The notes under the pieces: model-generated
What the model was told of the DNA's origin: nothing
The model's database searches: none
Seen by the model: only the letters and a program-made list of their open reading frames with translations
Shown here: positions 23,301 to 38,300 of the stretch, piece after piece
Numbering within the stretch: the first letter of the stretch is position 1
Layout: each line of letters opens with the position of its first letter
NCBI GenBank assembly: GCA_947359465.1
Contig: OX375878.1
Location: forward strand, 92,813,377-92,877,376
Source of the DNA: Metellina segmentata
Lineage: Eukaryota > Arthropoda > Arachnida > Araneae > Tetragnathidae
Direction: 5' to 3'
Length of the DNA stretch: 64,000 bases
Program-made: the position numbers and the translations under genes

Positions 23301-26300
23301 CTTAAAAATTTCGAAAGAACTCGTTAAATACTCCTTATATATTTCTTAGTTTTTATATTCAAAATTCTGTATGAACCCTGTGTTATACATTGTGTAGCAA
23401 CTAGCTATTTTTTTCATTTACTTTTCAGGCACCCCAGCTTAATTTTAGAGATGATTGAACACCTGACGCATTTCGACGAACTTTTGAAAAGTGCTATTCA
23501 AGATTATGATATGGTATGAAGTGAAGCAGTATGTTTAACAGTATTTGATTCATTTCTTTATAAATCTGAGCAGTTTTAGAATACTTAAATATGTCAAATT
23601 TATTGTTTTTCAGGACAAATGCAACAGTATATACGGCTTAATAATTACTGTTGCAGAAAACCATTGCCAGTTACTACTTGAAACAATACTTGACAAGCCA
23701 GAAAAAAAAGACATGATCCTAAAGATTGTTGATTTTGTGTTGGTATGTTTAAATTAAATACATTTGCACTATCATTTCATATGCAGATTTTGTTTGACTT
23801 TTAATTGTGATAAATTAGGTAAATCATACTTATAAACATACCTTATAATCAGGCAAATCATGCATTTCTTATTTTTAGTCTTCCAATTTGATTGCTTGTC
23901 TTATTAAATTAACAAAATGAATGCTTAAACTGTTCCAACTATGGTTCTTAGACCTCAATCTCTCTATATTAAAAAAAAGTTACAGCCGCCGCAGGATTGA
24001 AAACTGTGTTGTTTAGCTCGATTCTTAGACAGTTTCACAAGAAAGTACTAATCAGAAGAAAAAAAACGAAATTAACATGGTTTGTTCTTCATTGGATTCC
24101 CTGGACAATTGTTAAGATTTTTTTCCGATGCGGCTATTAGTTTAGGGTTTATTAAGTGTCAAAATTGAAAATAGAAAAAATTGTGTATCAATAAAATCAG
24201 TAATTTCTAACAAAAGTAGATTTCTTAAAATTTTGCACACTTATTACTAGTACTTTTTTTTATATTGTTTATCTTAATTGTATTAAAATGTTTAATAAGT
24301 TTTAAAACAATAAATATTTGTATCTCAAATAATTAGCATGTAAACTTTCAGCAATGCAGTTCAACTCCAGGACAGTACCCTATTGATGAAATTTGTAGTG
24401 AGCAGGCATTTGGGTTCTGGTATATCCTTCAAGTAAGTTGATAATTGTGGACTTTTTCATTTCTCTTTTAATCATTCTAATTCATATTCCAAAACTACAG
24501 TGGAACTTAGGTACACCAATTTAATCAGTCTTCATACTTCTTGCTCTGTTCTTTGTATACCTTCTAGTTTCATCTGTAATTCTTGTACATGTACTGGACG
24601 GTTGCATATAATAATCCCCACATGGTCATTGTCAGACATTATTAAATGCTATACTGCAAAGTCAGCTTCTGCCCCATTGCTGCTGGCTGTATCCCTTTTT
24701 AGACATCTAGATGTCTGGGAAATTTCTCATTGATTCTCTTGCAGGAATCTGCTGGTCAACAACTGATTGCACTCATTCATCGGTGACCAATTGTTTCAAT
24801 GCCCAGAAATCAAAACTGACTCGTTTTTGTCGTTAATATCTCCTATTTATCAAAAGTACATGTGCAGTTCCACATTACAGTATTGTGTCAATCTTCTCTC
24901 CTCCCCTTTTCCTTTCTATTCACACTTGATATTGTCTGTCTTGAATTTGGCACGCTCTTTATTTGATGGGTCACATCAAATAAAGAGCGAGTTTAATAGG
25001 TTATGTTATAAATTACAGTATTTATATTAAAAGTTAATGCAGCGACCGATAGTTATTGCATGTACAAACTAAATTTGTGCCTTGTAGGATTCCATTGTAT
25101 CTTCCTCACGTGGGTTCGAGAGTCTTCTGCTTGTATTTCATCCTATTTTTCAATCACTGTTGGACACGTACCTGATAAAATTAAGATACCCACCTGAAAA
25201 CGTGTATAAACAGTGGAAATCAGGTGAGTTAATCAAAATTTCATTATTGCCATATTTTACCTAAAGTTTGGATGGATTTCAGATTCAGTGTGTTTTACTT
25301 TAGTTTTCACTTTACAGATGAGAAAGAATCTTTCAGATGTTATCGTCAAGATATTGGGGATTCAATAGTAAGTATATACTTTACTATTGTGTAAAAGTCG
25401 CAATATAAGCATATGTAACAAAACAGAATAATGATTTCAAAATGAAGCCTGTATTTGTTAGTTTAACTGAAAATTTCAATATAAAATCAATTTTAATTGC
25501 TTTTTAATTGAAAAGAATATTGTACAACATCCAGTAACCAGAAAATCCATGAACAATAATTAATCACTTATTTGAGGTAGTTATTGAAACTTTGAATAAA
25601 GATGCTTCAACATGAAAAATTGATTAATTTAGCCTAACAGTTTTTCAATTTTAACAGTTAGTCCAAAATATAAAAATTGCATGTTTCTATTAAATATTCT
25701 TAATTACTGAGATAAAAACTAAAAAATTTGTTAATTTATAAATAACTCTTCTTTCAAATGGCAAAAGTTTAGAAGAAAGCAGAAATGGTAAAAGTTTGTC
25801 ATTTTCTTTCAAATTAAATTACCATCCTCAAAAGTTTTTAACATTTATTGGAACTGATGTGCACATTGATTTATTACTGAGGCTAGCATGCCTTACTGAT
25901 ATTTATTGAAACTATGTCCTAAGTTAACTGGTTTGCTGCTTACTTTATAAGGAAGAACTAACTCGATTAGCTACCACTGTATTGAATAAGAATTAAAATT
26001 AAGAATCATGCGTCAATTTCCTGATATGGAAAATTAGGCCACTTTTGGTAGTCCTGCAACAGTGTCTTCCCAAAGCTTTTACCCGAGTTCCTCAATAACT
26101 CAAGCCTTTGCCTTTTCTAATCTTTAGAACTTTTAGAGTTGGATGCCAGCAGCTATCGGCCATACAATCCATAAATACTGTAAATTGTTTGAGGTAAAAA
26201 GTTAATGATAAGAGGGTAGTAGAGATGAATGCTATGGATATCTCTTATTCATGATTGAAGTTTGACCAAACATGGGAATTGGAGCCTAAATACCAATCTG

Positions 26301-29300
26301 TGTCATTAAAGGAAGCTCTAGAATTGTTTTAACGGTGTTGTAAAGGCATTACTGCAATTTCAATAACTTCTAAAGTATTGTTCTTTCCAAGCATAACCAT
26401 AACCCTCACAATGGAGGAAACAACAAAGTTCTTACGACCCTTAAAAAAAGCTTGATTTTTCATTTCAGTTTGTAAGAGCCCTTTAAAAACCTTAATATTC
26501 AATAAAGTTCCTTAAAAAGTTTTAAATTGTCAATTCAAAACTGAACAAAGAAAACCTTAACTATTCCTAAGGGCAAAGGGTCTGCTCTGAGCTTGAGGCT
26601 TGGATGGGAGATAAGGGTTGAAGAGGAGAAAGGGCTCAAACGAACAAATGAGAATTTCAAACAAGCTTGAGCAGTAATGGAATGAGTTTAGGATTTATCG
26701 TCACAAGCCATTACCAAGCAAGCAGAAAAGCTATTTCCAAATTACAGACAATTTACTGTGATTTATTATCACATTAAATTGTCTGCTTTGTTAATTCCAA
26801 TGGGGAATGAATATTCAAGTAGGAAAAACTTGTCCCTTGCACAGAACTGGTGTCAATTTAGAACAGGTTTTTGTATCAAACACTGGCCCCTACAGGGCAA
26901 TTTTCAACTTGAAGATAGATCACCAGGAGTAACCCACCCTAGTGTAGCAAAAAATTACCATAAAGTGAATTAAAACTTAAATGTAAGCTTCTGGCTGCAA
27001 CAGATATGGCCAATGTCTTTATAATCTGCAAGTTGTAGACGGCACTAGTTCAATTCTTGCAACACCCTGGGAGTTCTCTCTTTTATGTTAGTAAAACTTT
27101 CCTTATGTGTGCATGTTCCTTTAATATTGTCATTGTCTTGTGTTTGATGCAGTTTGGCCAAATATGGCCATTGTGCCATAAAACCCATCCCATATAGATA
27201 TTTTCTTACAACTGCTAAATCCAATATCATTGACATTTGACTCGTGCAGTTTGGCCAAATATGGCCATTGTGCCATAAAACCCAACCAACCCATCCCATA
27301 TAGATATTTTCTTACAGCTGCTAAATCCAATATCATTGACATTTGACTCGTGCAGTTTGGCCAAAAATGGCCATTGTGCCATAAAACCCAACCAACCCAT
27401 CCCATATAGATATTTTCTTACAACTGCTAAATCCAATATCATTGACATTTGACTCATAAATATAATTACTGGGTCAGAAATCCAACTATAAGCATCTAGA
27501 AGTTTCTACCTTTGCATTCAAAGAGTCATCTACTTTGATCTGTTAAATATAGCCTTAAAAATAAGTAAAAGCCTTGAAAAGGCCTTAAAATCCTAATTTT
27601 TTGTGTCTTAAGAGCTCAGACCCTGTACAAGATAGTGACTAAATGACACTCATTTCCAAGCCTGGGAGAAAAAGAGTAGAGCCATCTAATCAGAGTTTGG
27701 ATGTAAAGCCGTTTTGTCCATTTCTGTACGCAAGTTATAAAACTCTGTTCCGACAATCCATGTGCTGAGGGTTGAATAAAAATCTGATTTAAAGAGGAAA
27801 TAAGGTTTTAAACAATTTGAAAAATATTACTGTATTGTTTGTTAGTTTTTTTTTTGTTTTTTTTTTGCAATAAAATAAGTTATTGTAACTCAGTAGAAAC
27901 CTTGCTGTAATATTAAAAGTATGCAGACTATTCTCTATTGAATTTTTTGTATTACTGTCTATATTGTACTAGACATGAAAGTTTATACTTGTGTGGTTTT
28001 ATTTTTATTTCATGCTAGACCAAGGTATGTTACAGTTAGTTCTTTGCTTGTTATTATTTGCATTTCATTCTTCCTGTTTAATAGTTGAAATGCGATGTTT
28101 TCAATTTTTTGATTGCAGATGTACTGTTACAACATCCTGAGGCATGCTGCTTTAGCTAATTTGATGGCACATTTGAATGTATCTACCACAACTGCTATTA
28201 ACAATCCTTCCCAGTGGCAGGTAAGTTTTTATGACTGGAATCCCACACACAAGTTTTTATGCCTCATGGCTATTGAGATTTGAATCATTTCTTTTGATTT
28301 AAGCAATAACTTTTTCCGCTTTTACACTGTAACATTGAATAAAGTAATTTTTATCAATCTTTCAATTAAATATTTGATAAGTATGTGTATTTAAAATGAA
28401 TAATTGTCTTGGAGACATTGCTGTTCGTTCATGTTCTTTTCAACTAACCCAGCTATTTTCAGCCTTTTTCATCTCATGATGCACAAATTAATAACATCGA
28501 TTCTGCAGCACACACCCAGAAAAATTTTTGCCCAAATATTAGGTATAATTTTGATTAAATTTCTTGCCCTTTTTGCTCTTGAGTGGTCTTTTAGTATTTT
28601 CTGAAGTGAAAATGTTCCACATTTACGCGGATTTCCTCTTTTTTTTCTGAGAAGCTCCTTTTTTTCTACAATTTTTTCTGTAGAGTTAAATAATATGGAA
28701 TTACAGCCAAAGAATAAATGTAAAAAAATAGGGAAAGTGTGAATATCCTAACTATAAAGAGTGTGTTTAAAAGGATGCATAAGAAATATTGAATAAAGTG
28801 CTTTTGAATTATAAAAATACATGCTTGTCATAAATACATATTCTGTACAAATGGTACAGCCACGATGAGGGGGTTATGGGTTAAAGCCCCCCTTTCCAAA
28901 GACAAATTTCATTGTTTATAGTAGACTTTGTAGAGCTTATAAAGCTAAATAATAGGCAAAAATACATGCTTATCATAAACACATATTCTGTACTAGTGGC
29001 GCAGCCATGGGCCGTTATGGATTAACCTCCCTACTTCCAAAGACAAATTTTATTATTTTTAGTGAACTTTATAGGGTTTTATCAGATTAAATTTGCCTAC
29101 CCCAACTCTCAGAAAAAATTCTTGTCTGCACCACTGTTCTGTACACAAATATACTATTCTTATTCAGCTATTTTTGTAGTTCAAAATAACGCTATGTATA
29201 TTTTCCTCTTTAACATTTTGACTGTTTTCACCCATGTATTTTTCAAACTATAATAAAAAATTCACAAATTTATTTATTGTAAAATGTGTGATATTGTCAA

Positions 29301-32300
29301 AAATTCAAAACTGATCCATTTAATTTTAAACATTTAACCATTCGTAAGGCACGGCAGTGCCATTCTTGCTGCACGCCGTTTGTAAATTAATCCCACTGTA
29401 CCTTGTATGCAAACCCATAGACCCTTTTATTCAGAGACAACAGTTTGCCTTTGTACTGCCAATTAATGAGTAATTTTTTTAAGCATTCCTAATTCTAAGA
29501 TTAGGGTCGGTGCGTGGTCAATCAATGAAATAAAATTTTGTAACTATAGCACCCGAGTTCTGTAGCAACAATGTTTAACTAAAATGTTCATAGGTTGTAG
29601 AATGGAGGATTATTTAGTTTTTCAATACATGTAAATCAGTAATATGTTGAGCATAGAACCTTCTCTGTAACCACTGAAATTAAGGCCATTCTCTTGTCCT
29701 TTATGCTTTTTTATGTAAGTTGTTACTTTAAAAATTTATTCACTAACAAAAGTAATAATGAACAAATCGAGAAATTAGTTGGTACTAAAGCTCAGTCCTC
29801 ATGTTGAGAATTTAGACAGTTCCAAATGACAGCCAAGTTAAACCAAAGATTAACATTAGATAAGAATGCTGATAGCATGGCTGAAATACAAGAAAATTAC
29901 ATAGGTCAAATCAAATTTTTATTTCTTGTAAAATAAAAATGGACATAAAATTTAATTGTATAAGAAATGCAGTTGCTTGTTTGACGTTACCAATATGTTG
30001 TATACTTTTTACTATTTTGGCACAAGGCCCTTCATATTAAAGGTTGCCAATATCCATGTGGCTACTAAATGTTTGAAAGTGGAGACTGAAAAATTTTGCT
30101 ACAGTCGCCACACTTATTAAAAACATTAGTTTATATGATTAAACCTACTATTTTATGTTTTTTTAAAGTTATCAATTGCCAAATTCTGAGATAATTATTT
30201 GATTAGGCACATTTTTTATGCCACTTCTTGATATAATTTAATTTCAGTACTTAGAAGCCTGTCTTTTTGCCTTTAAAGAAGTTGCAGAGAGTGTTGACAT
30301 AAGAGAATCACAGTTTATTCCAATGTTTATGACTCAGTTAAGAAGCATCCCTTTGCAGCACATAAGAATTATTTCCGCTACAATGGAAGCCATAGGTAAG
30401 ATTTTTTCCTTAAACTGTTAACTTGAATGTTGCTTAAATTTAATGTGAAACGACTGTGTTATGTTGTATGTAATTGTATTAAGTTGTTAGACCGAAGACT
30501 TTGTAAATATTTTTAAATAAAATTTATTCGTTGCATCTGCAAATACTGAGGTTTTGTGATTATTAAAAGAACTTTGTACAAATGAAAGAAGCTTAGCTTT
30601 GTCTTTAGATTTTACGCATATTTGAACTCATTACTATAAAAAACTTAACATGTCGGTTGAATTCAGCTTGAGAAAAAAATGTTTTTAAATGTATTTTTAA
30701 CTAACATTTTTCTCTGGATTTATTTTTGAACTATGTCCTTCATTTAGTGCTTAAAGATAATGAGATAAATTATGCTTACAAACTGTGTTTGGATCTTTGT
30801 TTGGAAACATTTTTATGTTTTATAAAAGTTTTCAAACAGTATTAAAATATTGTATTGGCCTTTCATGCTTGTCCTCTCTTTTTCTTTTACGTTTCCTAAG
30901 TATGAAAGGGATCTCCATGACTCAGTGGATTTGCCCTCTGCATTAGTAACCTGCAAGTTATAGGTAGTGTAGGTTTGATTCCTCCCAAGGTGTGTTTATT
31001 GAGTGCCAGCAAAACTTGCCTCCATTTACTTGATGTTTGGTGCAGCTTGGCCAAACATGGCCCTTGTACCAAACAACCTAACTAAAAAAACATTGATTTA
31101 CAAATGAGCAATGTATTTAATTTTTCTTGGCACACCATCATTGGCTTATGAGCAAATTTAAACATTAAAATATTGGAATCACTCTTTCTTCAGTAGGTTT
31201 AAATTTATGTCAAGGTTCAAAAATGGACAAACTTTTTTGCCTTTTCTAAAATTTTGATTTATGTTTTCTTGTGCCTCAATTCCCAGTTTATAACCTATTT
31301 TTACCTCAGCCAAAAGTTTTGAAATCCTAAATCTATTCATAATGCTTAATCAGGTATAAAACATGGTGTAAAAATCGCATTTCTCTGTAGATTATGATAA
31401 ATTTGGTATTTTTTCTTGTGTGAACATGTCTAGAAATGTAAGATAATGCAATCCAAGATCATACATAAGTACCTCAAGTAACTAATGAATATTTCTAAAG
31501 GTATGTGAAAAAAACACTCACTTCTCTAATAAAGCTACTGGAAATTAAAGAATTTTTTTAAATGCTTAGGGGAACATGTGGGTTTTAATTGAAAAAATTG
31601 CTGTTAAAAGCAACATTCCTGTCTCTGGCCGTAATGCATCACTCACAACAAACAGACATGCTATACAGAGTTTGTGTGGCGAGGAGTCTCAATCAAGCAC
31701 AACATGTCTTTGCTCTTGTATGTTTCTTGGAAATGTTGTGTTGGCTGCAATGTGATTTCTTGGAAATGTTGTGTTGGCTGCAATGTGATACCCAACAGCA
31801 TTGCAAACACTTTCTATTGAATTGAGATCAGGTGACCTTGTTTGTTGCAAATTCAGTATTATCTTCAATTGTGTGTGTGGGCCATGTGTGTATATTAATT
31901 TCTTGATTTCACTGTAGTATTTTTGAGTTCAATTTTAGAGTATGTGTCCTGATAGATTATTTGTCTATAAAAATTTGTCGACTGCAAAAAAAAGTTTCAC
32001 AAATTTCCCTGTCTTTATTGAAATATCTTGTATATACATTCCTGTTTATTTAATATTTAGATTGTAATAATCGTGATAGAGATTATTTGGGAAATGTGCA
32101 CATACTGTCTGTCACAAGAACTGCTCCCATCACTATATTTGGATGGTAGTGGTCGCTATAGAAGCAGAGCTCGTTCATTTTGAGTAGCTGCGACTCTTTA
32201 GGGTGTCATAATTTAATTTTGTTTTTAGCTAATGTTGGTGATGGAAAAGGGAAATAGTATAGATTACTCGACTAGTAAAATTCTTTAAAAATATTTTTTC

Positions 32301-35300
32301 AAATTATCAAAAAGTATACTAATGTGACTTACAAATATATTTCTTATCGAATATAGGATAAGGTCAGTTTCTAAGTTTCTATGACAACAGATGAAGGCAG
32401 ACTTCATGTCCAAAGCAGTTCTCATGATAGACAGACAGTGCTTAGTACTCAGTATTGTCCAAAAAAGTAGTCTGTGTAAAAGTTCTTATTCATCGGTTAA
32501 TTTCTAGGTGCATTTGCTGAGTGGATCAATTCTCATCCTGAAATGTTAGGCTGTATTATACCCCTTCTTCTCATGGGTCTGCAAAATTCTGAAGTTGCAA
32601 TATCTGCCACATTTGCTCTAAAAGATATCACAAGAGACTGCTATACCTCAATGCAGCCCTTTGCGGAGCAGGTTCTACATACAAGTTTGGTAATTGTTAA
32701 CCCTGCGTTTTGTGAAAAATTCATAATGTTTTTTTTTTTTTTTTGTATCCTACGCCCAGCTCAATGCCTTTTGGCCATACGCTGTCTTGCCGTCCAATAT
32801 AGCGAATAAAGTCCTTGGGGAGAAGTATCCCTGATGTCAATGTCCTGTAAACTAGAGCACTCCGCAAGGTGTTGTCTGTTCATAAAACTATCGCTACAAA
32901 GCGGACAGATCGGGGAGGTAGCCACCCCAATCTTATGTAGGTGTTGTTGGAGATAGTCATGTCTGGTTAATAAGTGGAAACAGGCCACTGCAATCCCTCT
33001 TGGTAGATCAGTAGGGATTCTTCCCTTGTTACTCAATAGGCAATCCCAACTCCTTCCCTGTATATCCCTATGATACTGCAGTTTTCTTTGTTTCTTAAAC
33101 TAAGAATTTATGTAAGTCCTGCAAATTCAAAATGTAGAAGATTTGTTTAAAACTGATTTTAATTTTCAAATGCATAGGTCCCAAATAGTGCTGACACTGG
33201 CAACTTTTTTGCTGCTATTTTCCAACCTTGACAACTAGAGATATCTTTTTAAGCAAAAACATCTCAAAGGTTGTACTTTCAAAATTTTGGCAACTTTACT
33301 TAAAAATTCACTTAAGCTCAATAAAAATTTAGTCACTTTTTTGACTAATAGCAAACAAGAGGGTTATTTGGCAGCTCTGCAAATATGGCATACATGTCCA
33401 AAGTGGTGTCGAGAAAATATTTAATATACAACAGAATGAGAGATATCCTGTACAGGGTTAGAAATTAAAATCATAGTCATTCATCAATAGCCCCTAAATA
33501 CTTTCCTTCAGTTGCCAAAATGTTGCTGTGATGTAATTTAAAATTTATGTTGTCATGGATGTGTAAAAACAAAGTTTAGTGTCTAGGTCTTTGGATTTTG
33601 ATGTGGCTATTTAAAAGCAAAATTATAGATTGTTTAAAGAAAGAATAGTTGCAAAATGACTCATTTTTTATCCTGTTTTTATATTTTATTGGCATTTTTT
33701 GTGACTAAATATCTTAGCAGATATGGACAAATCCTTAATTTATTAAACAAAATAAACTTTTGCAGTCACATTCATAATAGATTCATGGATAGACCTGAGA
33801 GGACGACATGTTTGGAAAGATACATAATGAAAACATTGGGTTAACCCAATCTCTGAGACTTAAACAAGTCACAGTTACTCATCTATTTCAACCAATATAT
33901 TCTTATCTGATAAATAATATTAAACATTTAAGGAATAAAATGCATTTAAATTGAGAACATTTTTATGTTTGCAATATCTCACAATACTTTAGTTAAATTA
34001 TACTCTTAGCATTTTTGTTGTAGACTTACAGTAAAGTTTCTTATTTGTAATTTGAAGTGATATTTTTGGAAGTTTTTAGTGTACCATTTAATAATTAAAA
34101 TTTAATTCCTCTTGAGTTAATTTTTTAATCATTTAGTTACTCTTTAAAATGTTACTTAAACATTAATATTTTCATACAAAGTTCTTGAATGATTTTTGTT
34201 AACTATTTTGCAAATAACAATGTAAGCAAACAATTAGTATAGTGCTTAATCTTGTATTGATTGATATTTTTAAATATGGTTCGCCCTTAATCCAAAAACA
34301 TTTACTGCATCTTGCTTACAGGAATCAAAATCTAGACAAACAACTAACAAAAAGAGAGAAATATGGCTATGGCTAATAGTATTACTTAATACCTTTCTAA
34401 AATTGGTGTATTTATTATATTATATTTCTAACTTACTCTCACAGTGCTACTTTTCTCCTTGAATAATTTTCCTGAGAAGCATAACAAGTTTTTGTTTTAA
34501 TTTTTAATTACTTAAAAGTACTACTATAAGCTCTCCTACTCTTTTCAGGAAGCTCTCAAAGGGAATGTGCTAAAATCTAGAGAGAAGGTTAGAATTGTTG
34601 CTACAATTGGCAAAGTTTTATCCATCATGCCTTATGCTTATATCATGGAGTATTTAGACACTCTTCTCTCATCTGTGTTCAACCAATTACAAATTCAATT
34701 CTGTGCAAAAGAGGTAAGTTATACCAAATCAATCAATTGAAAATGTTAAATGTAAACACCTTGTTTCAATTCATTGAAAAGAGCTGTTTTATTTAGTATT
34801 TTGGTTTAAACAATAACATTAACTTTGTAGATTGTGTTATTTATTACGTTTAAAGCAGAGTTCCCATGGTGGGATAGTGTTTCATTTTAGCTTTTGAGAG
34901 GCCCTAAAAAGGCCTTATTGTTAGCTTTAAAGGTCTTACTTTTTACAAGAGCACTGCATACTTCTTTTTTCACCTGCATTTAAAAACCAAGGTTGGTAGT
35001 ACTCGTCCAATGTCAAGTGTCATCAAAAATTGATGACGTAGTATTTATAGGTTTTCTTAATATTGATGTTTTTAAAGCTGGATCTGTGAGATCTCAAATT
35101 AAATTAATACAATATTTGTGATCAATTTCAGTTTTGAAGCAATACGTTTTTTTTTTCTTGCAAATTCCATTCAGCAGCACATGGAACAATGTAGCTTGTT
35201 TAAAAATTAAATGTCATCTAGTAAATTGAATCTGTATGCCCCTGGCATCTATGAGTTTCACCTCATCTAGCACCATCTGTGAAATGTAGTGTTCAGAAAT

Positions 35301-38300
35301 CAAAAATAGTCTTTAAAGCTTTCGCTTAAAGACCTGAGTGTGGGAACCCTGTAGAGCTTTGTGTTATTTTGTTCATACTTTTATGATCAGTTTTTGTCGC
35401 ATTTTTAATGTTCTTCTTGTTTAGCCTAGTGCCAATAGTGCTGTCATCATTGTGCACAACCTACACATGCTGTCTATGCTCTTTGCAACTCTGGACACCC
35501 ACTATGAGAAAGATCCAGAGAAAGATGAGTCAGAGACTTCAGAGTCTTATCAGATAAGAGAAAGTAACTCTAAACTCCCCCAGCCTGTTCTTTGCGTGTT
35601 GGAGAAATTGTTATCTGTTTTAGCATCAGCTAGCAATAATTGGGAAGTCAAGGAACAGATTACTGAGGTATTTTGAAGATTAATATTTATGCTGTGTTTT
35701 GTACTAGTCTGTTTTTATTTAAATTAGGTTGTCAATTTATGTTTAAGTCTTTCGTGAAATTCAAAAATATTACTTGTCATAGTATAAAAATTTAATTCAA
35801 ATATTGCTTCATTCTCTAATTACCACTCTCCGCTCATAATGTAATAGATAAAATTAGAAATTCAACTTTATTTTGTATCATATATAAAGTTTAATATTTG
35901 ATAGTACATTTTAATTTTTGTTTAAATATTTAACCCATTAAAGACAGCTTTAAAATAGCTTGAAAAATTTACTTTTTATCTTATAACTTGTTTATTTAGA
36001 TCAATTAAAGAAAACATTGAATTTTTCAGATTTTTTCGAAAATTATTTTTAGGATTTTCTTCTGGCAAGATTTCTGACCAATTGTCTGTAGCGTGCACAT
36101 AAATGTAAAAGTATTATATATTCTACTCATATATAGATAGACACAAATAACTTGTAAAAAGAACAATGAAAAATGAACTCATTAAAACAAACTATATGAA
36201 GAAATATTGACCAGTTGTGGATCCACTAGGTGGAGCCACCTTCTTCAGACACTAATTCCAGTGCCTTTGTCTTTTTTCCTATATTATTACATTTAGTATT
36301 TAAGAAAGAAATTCAAATGAAGTTTATCCAAGTATATAATCTAAAAAGCCAATTCAATATTCATATTTAATAACTATTATATAAAGCAATCCCATTTTTC
36401 TGAGAACGAGCATCACCACTAAAGTTCAAACATTTGCTGCACTATTGGTTTAGGCTATGACCCGAGATAAGTCTTGTGACACTTATGGCTGTATTCACAA
36501 GTCCGAGTTAACTTGTGGATCAACAATAGTCCCCAGGTTATGGAAAAAACTGTATTCACAATGCCTGATCCGTGGTTTAAAACGCTGTTTCGGTGTTATG
36601 TTTTGATCCTCTGAAATTGTCGAGTTAACTCGCGAGTAAGAGTTAACGCATGGGCAGTACTATCTTTTTGCGGCTAAACAAAATGGATGACACATTTCAT
36701 TCTATGCTAAATTACAGTATTCTTGCGTAGACTGGACTGGACTGGACGAGGGAGTATCAATAAGTAACACACATAATGTAAAAAATAATAATAATAAAAG
36801 CAATTAATGACTATAGGAAACAGAAATGAAAGTATTACCCATTTATTACTTTTCCACATAATTTCCATGCATGTTGAAAAGTAAAAAATGGGTAATACTA
36901 TCGTTTCTGTTTCCTATTGTCATTAATTGCTTTTATTGTTATTTTTTACATTATGTGCGTTACTTATTGATACTCCCTAGTATCATTACGGAGCACCTGC
37001 TCCATAGCAGCTCATCTCCTCATCATAATATTGCTTAAAAGAAAAAATTTTAAACATAATTTTATTAAAATTCTAAAGAAAATGAAAATAAAGATAGCTG
37101 GGAAAATGTAAACAAGCAGCTTGGCGAAAAGATAGGTGGCAGCACCTCCATCCGCCAGAGTAGAACCCAATAAGAGAGCGAATGGTAAAATATGACCATG
37201 GCAGATGCAAATTCGTCGTAGAATAAAAATTATTCTGTTGATTTATTACGAATGAAAGAAAATTGACTGTGCAAGTTACTTTTCACGCCACCAACATACA
37301 CCCATACTGACAAGTACAGGGATAATCGGATTACATTCATTTGTCAAGACATTGTGTACAATTCTTTCTTGCAAAATTTAGGTTTCAATAAATTCCAAAT
37401 AGAAATTAAATACCTTTGCATTTCTTTTCCTAGAACCAAAATAAAATGCTGTGTACGTTCTATTTTATCATAATTTGGAATCAATTGTACGGTGAAATAC
37501 GTGCTTGATCAGTATGAATGCAGATTCAGGCATCCTAACGAATATAAACATTATCAGGTTATCGTGAGGAGTTGGAAGTAGCCAATCACAGCGAGCGTCT
37601 TATTTTAATCCCTGGATCACTTAACACGCCGTTTGAGAATACCATTCTTGATAATCCTCGAGTTAACTCAAGACTTGTGAATATGGCCATTAGGATGTAG
37701 AGGAACCTGACATTTCTTGCATCCATAGACTGACCCACCACAATTTTTGCATCGTCCAAACTGTTGGTCTGGCTTGTAAAGCCAATGATATATATATCCC
37801 ATCTATCATACCTTTGTTGATCGGATGCATTCTTCTGCAGCACTAAAGATCTGCCTGGATCGATGGGAGGTGTTCCAAATCTTCCCAATACTTCTTACTG
37901 TAGATATTTTTTGAGATGGGTAAAGTAGGGATTGTGTCAAAATGTGGCCTATCAGTTTATCAGTAAAGAAACGCTGCACTCTATAACGGGAATTTTACAC
38001 TTTCATCGTGCAAATCCATGGCAGTTAGTTTGTACATGGGAGTTTAATTCTAGATTTTTATTCCAGCTTCGTTCATTTTTTCTTTGGTTTTTTGGGGTCT
38101 TCTACTTTCGGATTTTATTTGCTTGGTCTCTTTCGGGTAACAGAAGTGCTTGGTAATGATGTATCATCTGCATTGCTCTTCATGGTCTAGTTGCGGCAAG
38201 TCATTGAGATCTCTTTGCACGTTGTCATCACTTCTATTGGAAGCTTTGTCAGTGTCTGCATCAGCATCTTCTCTCTCTCTCTCTCTCTCTCAATAGGGGG

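Larger units (their letters stand above)
25368..28118 (+). other. IPO13 intron 11
   Basis: 2751 bp. Holds a SINE2 copy with a triplicated tail (27000-27457) and, at 26420-26560 and 27558-27627, related ccttaaaa/aaggcctt-rich pieces ending in ctcagaccctg, which look like hAT-type termini. The remainder is unassigned. Confidence 0.5.

Noticed and set aside
27045..27457. Three overlapping minus-strand frames with WVLWHNGH-type repeats
   Set aside because: They are translations of the triplicated SINE2 tail.
34856..35351. Perfect hAT target duplication at the intron 15 MITE
   Set aside because: The flanking octamers gtttaaag and tagagctt do not match, so only the inverted ends are claimed.
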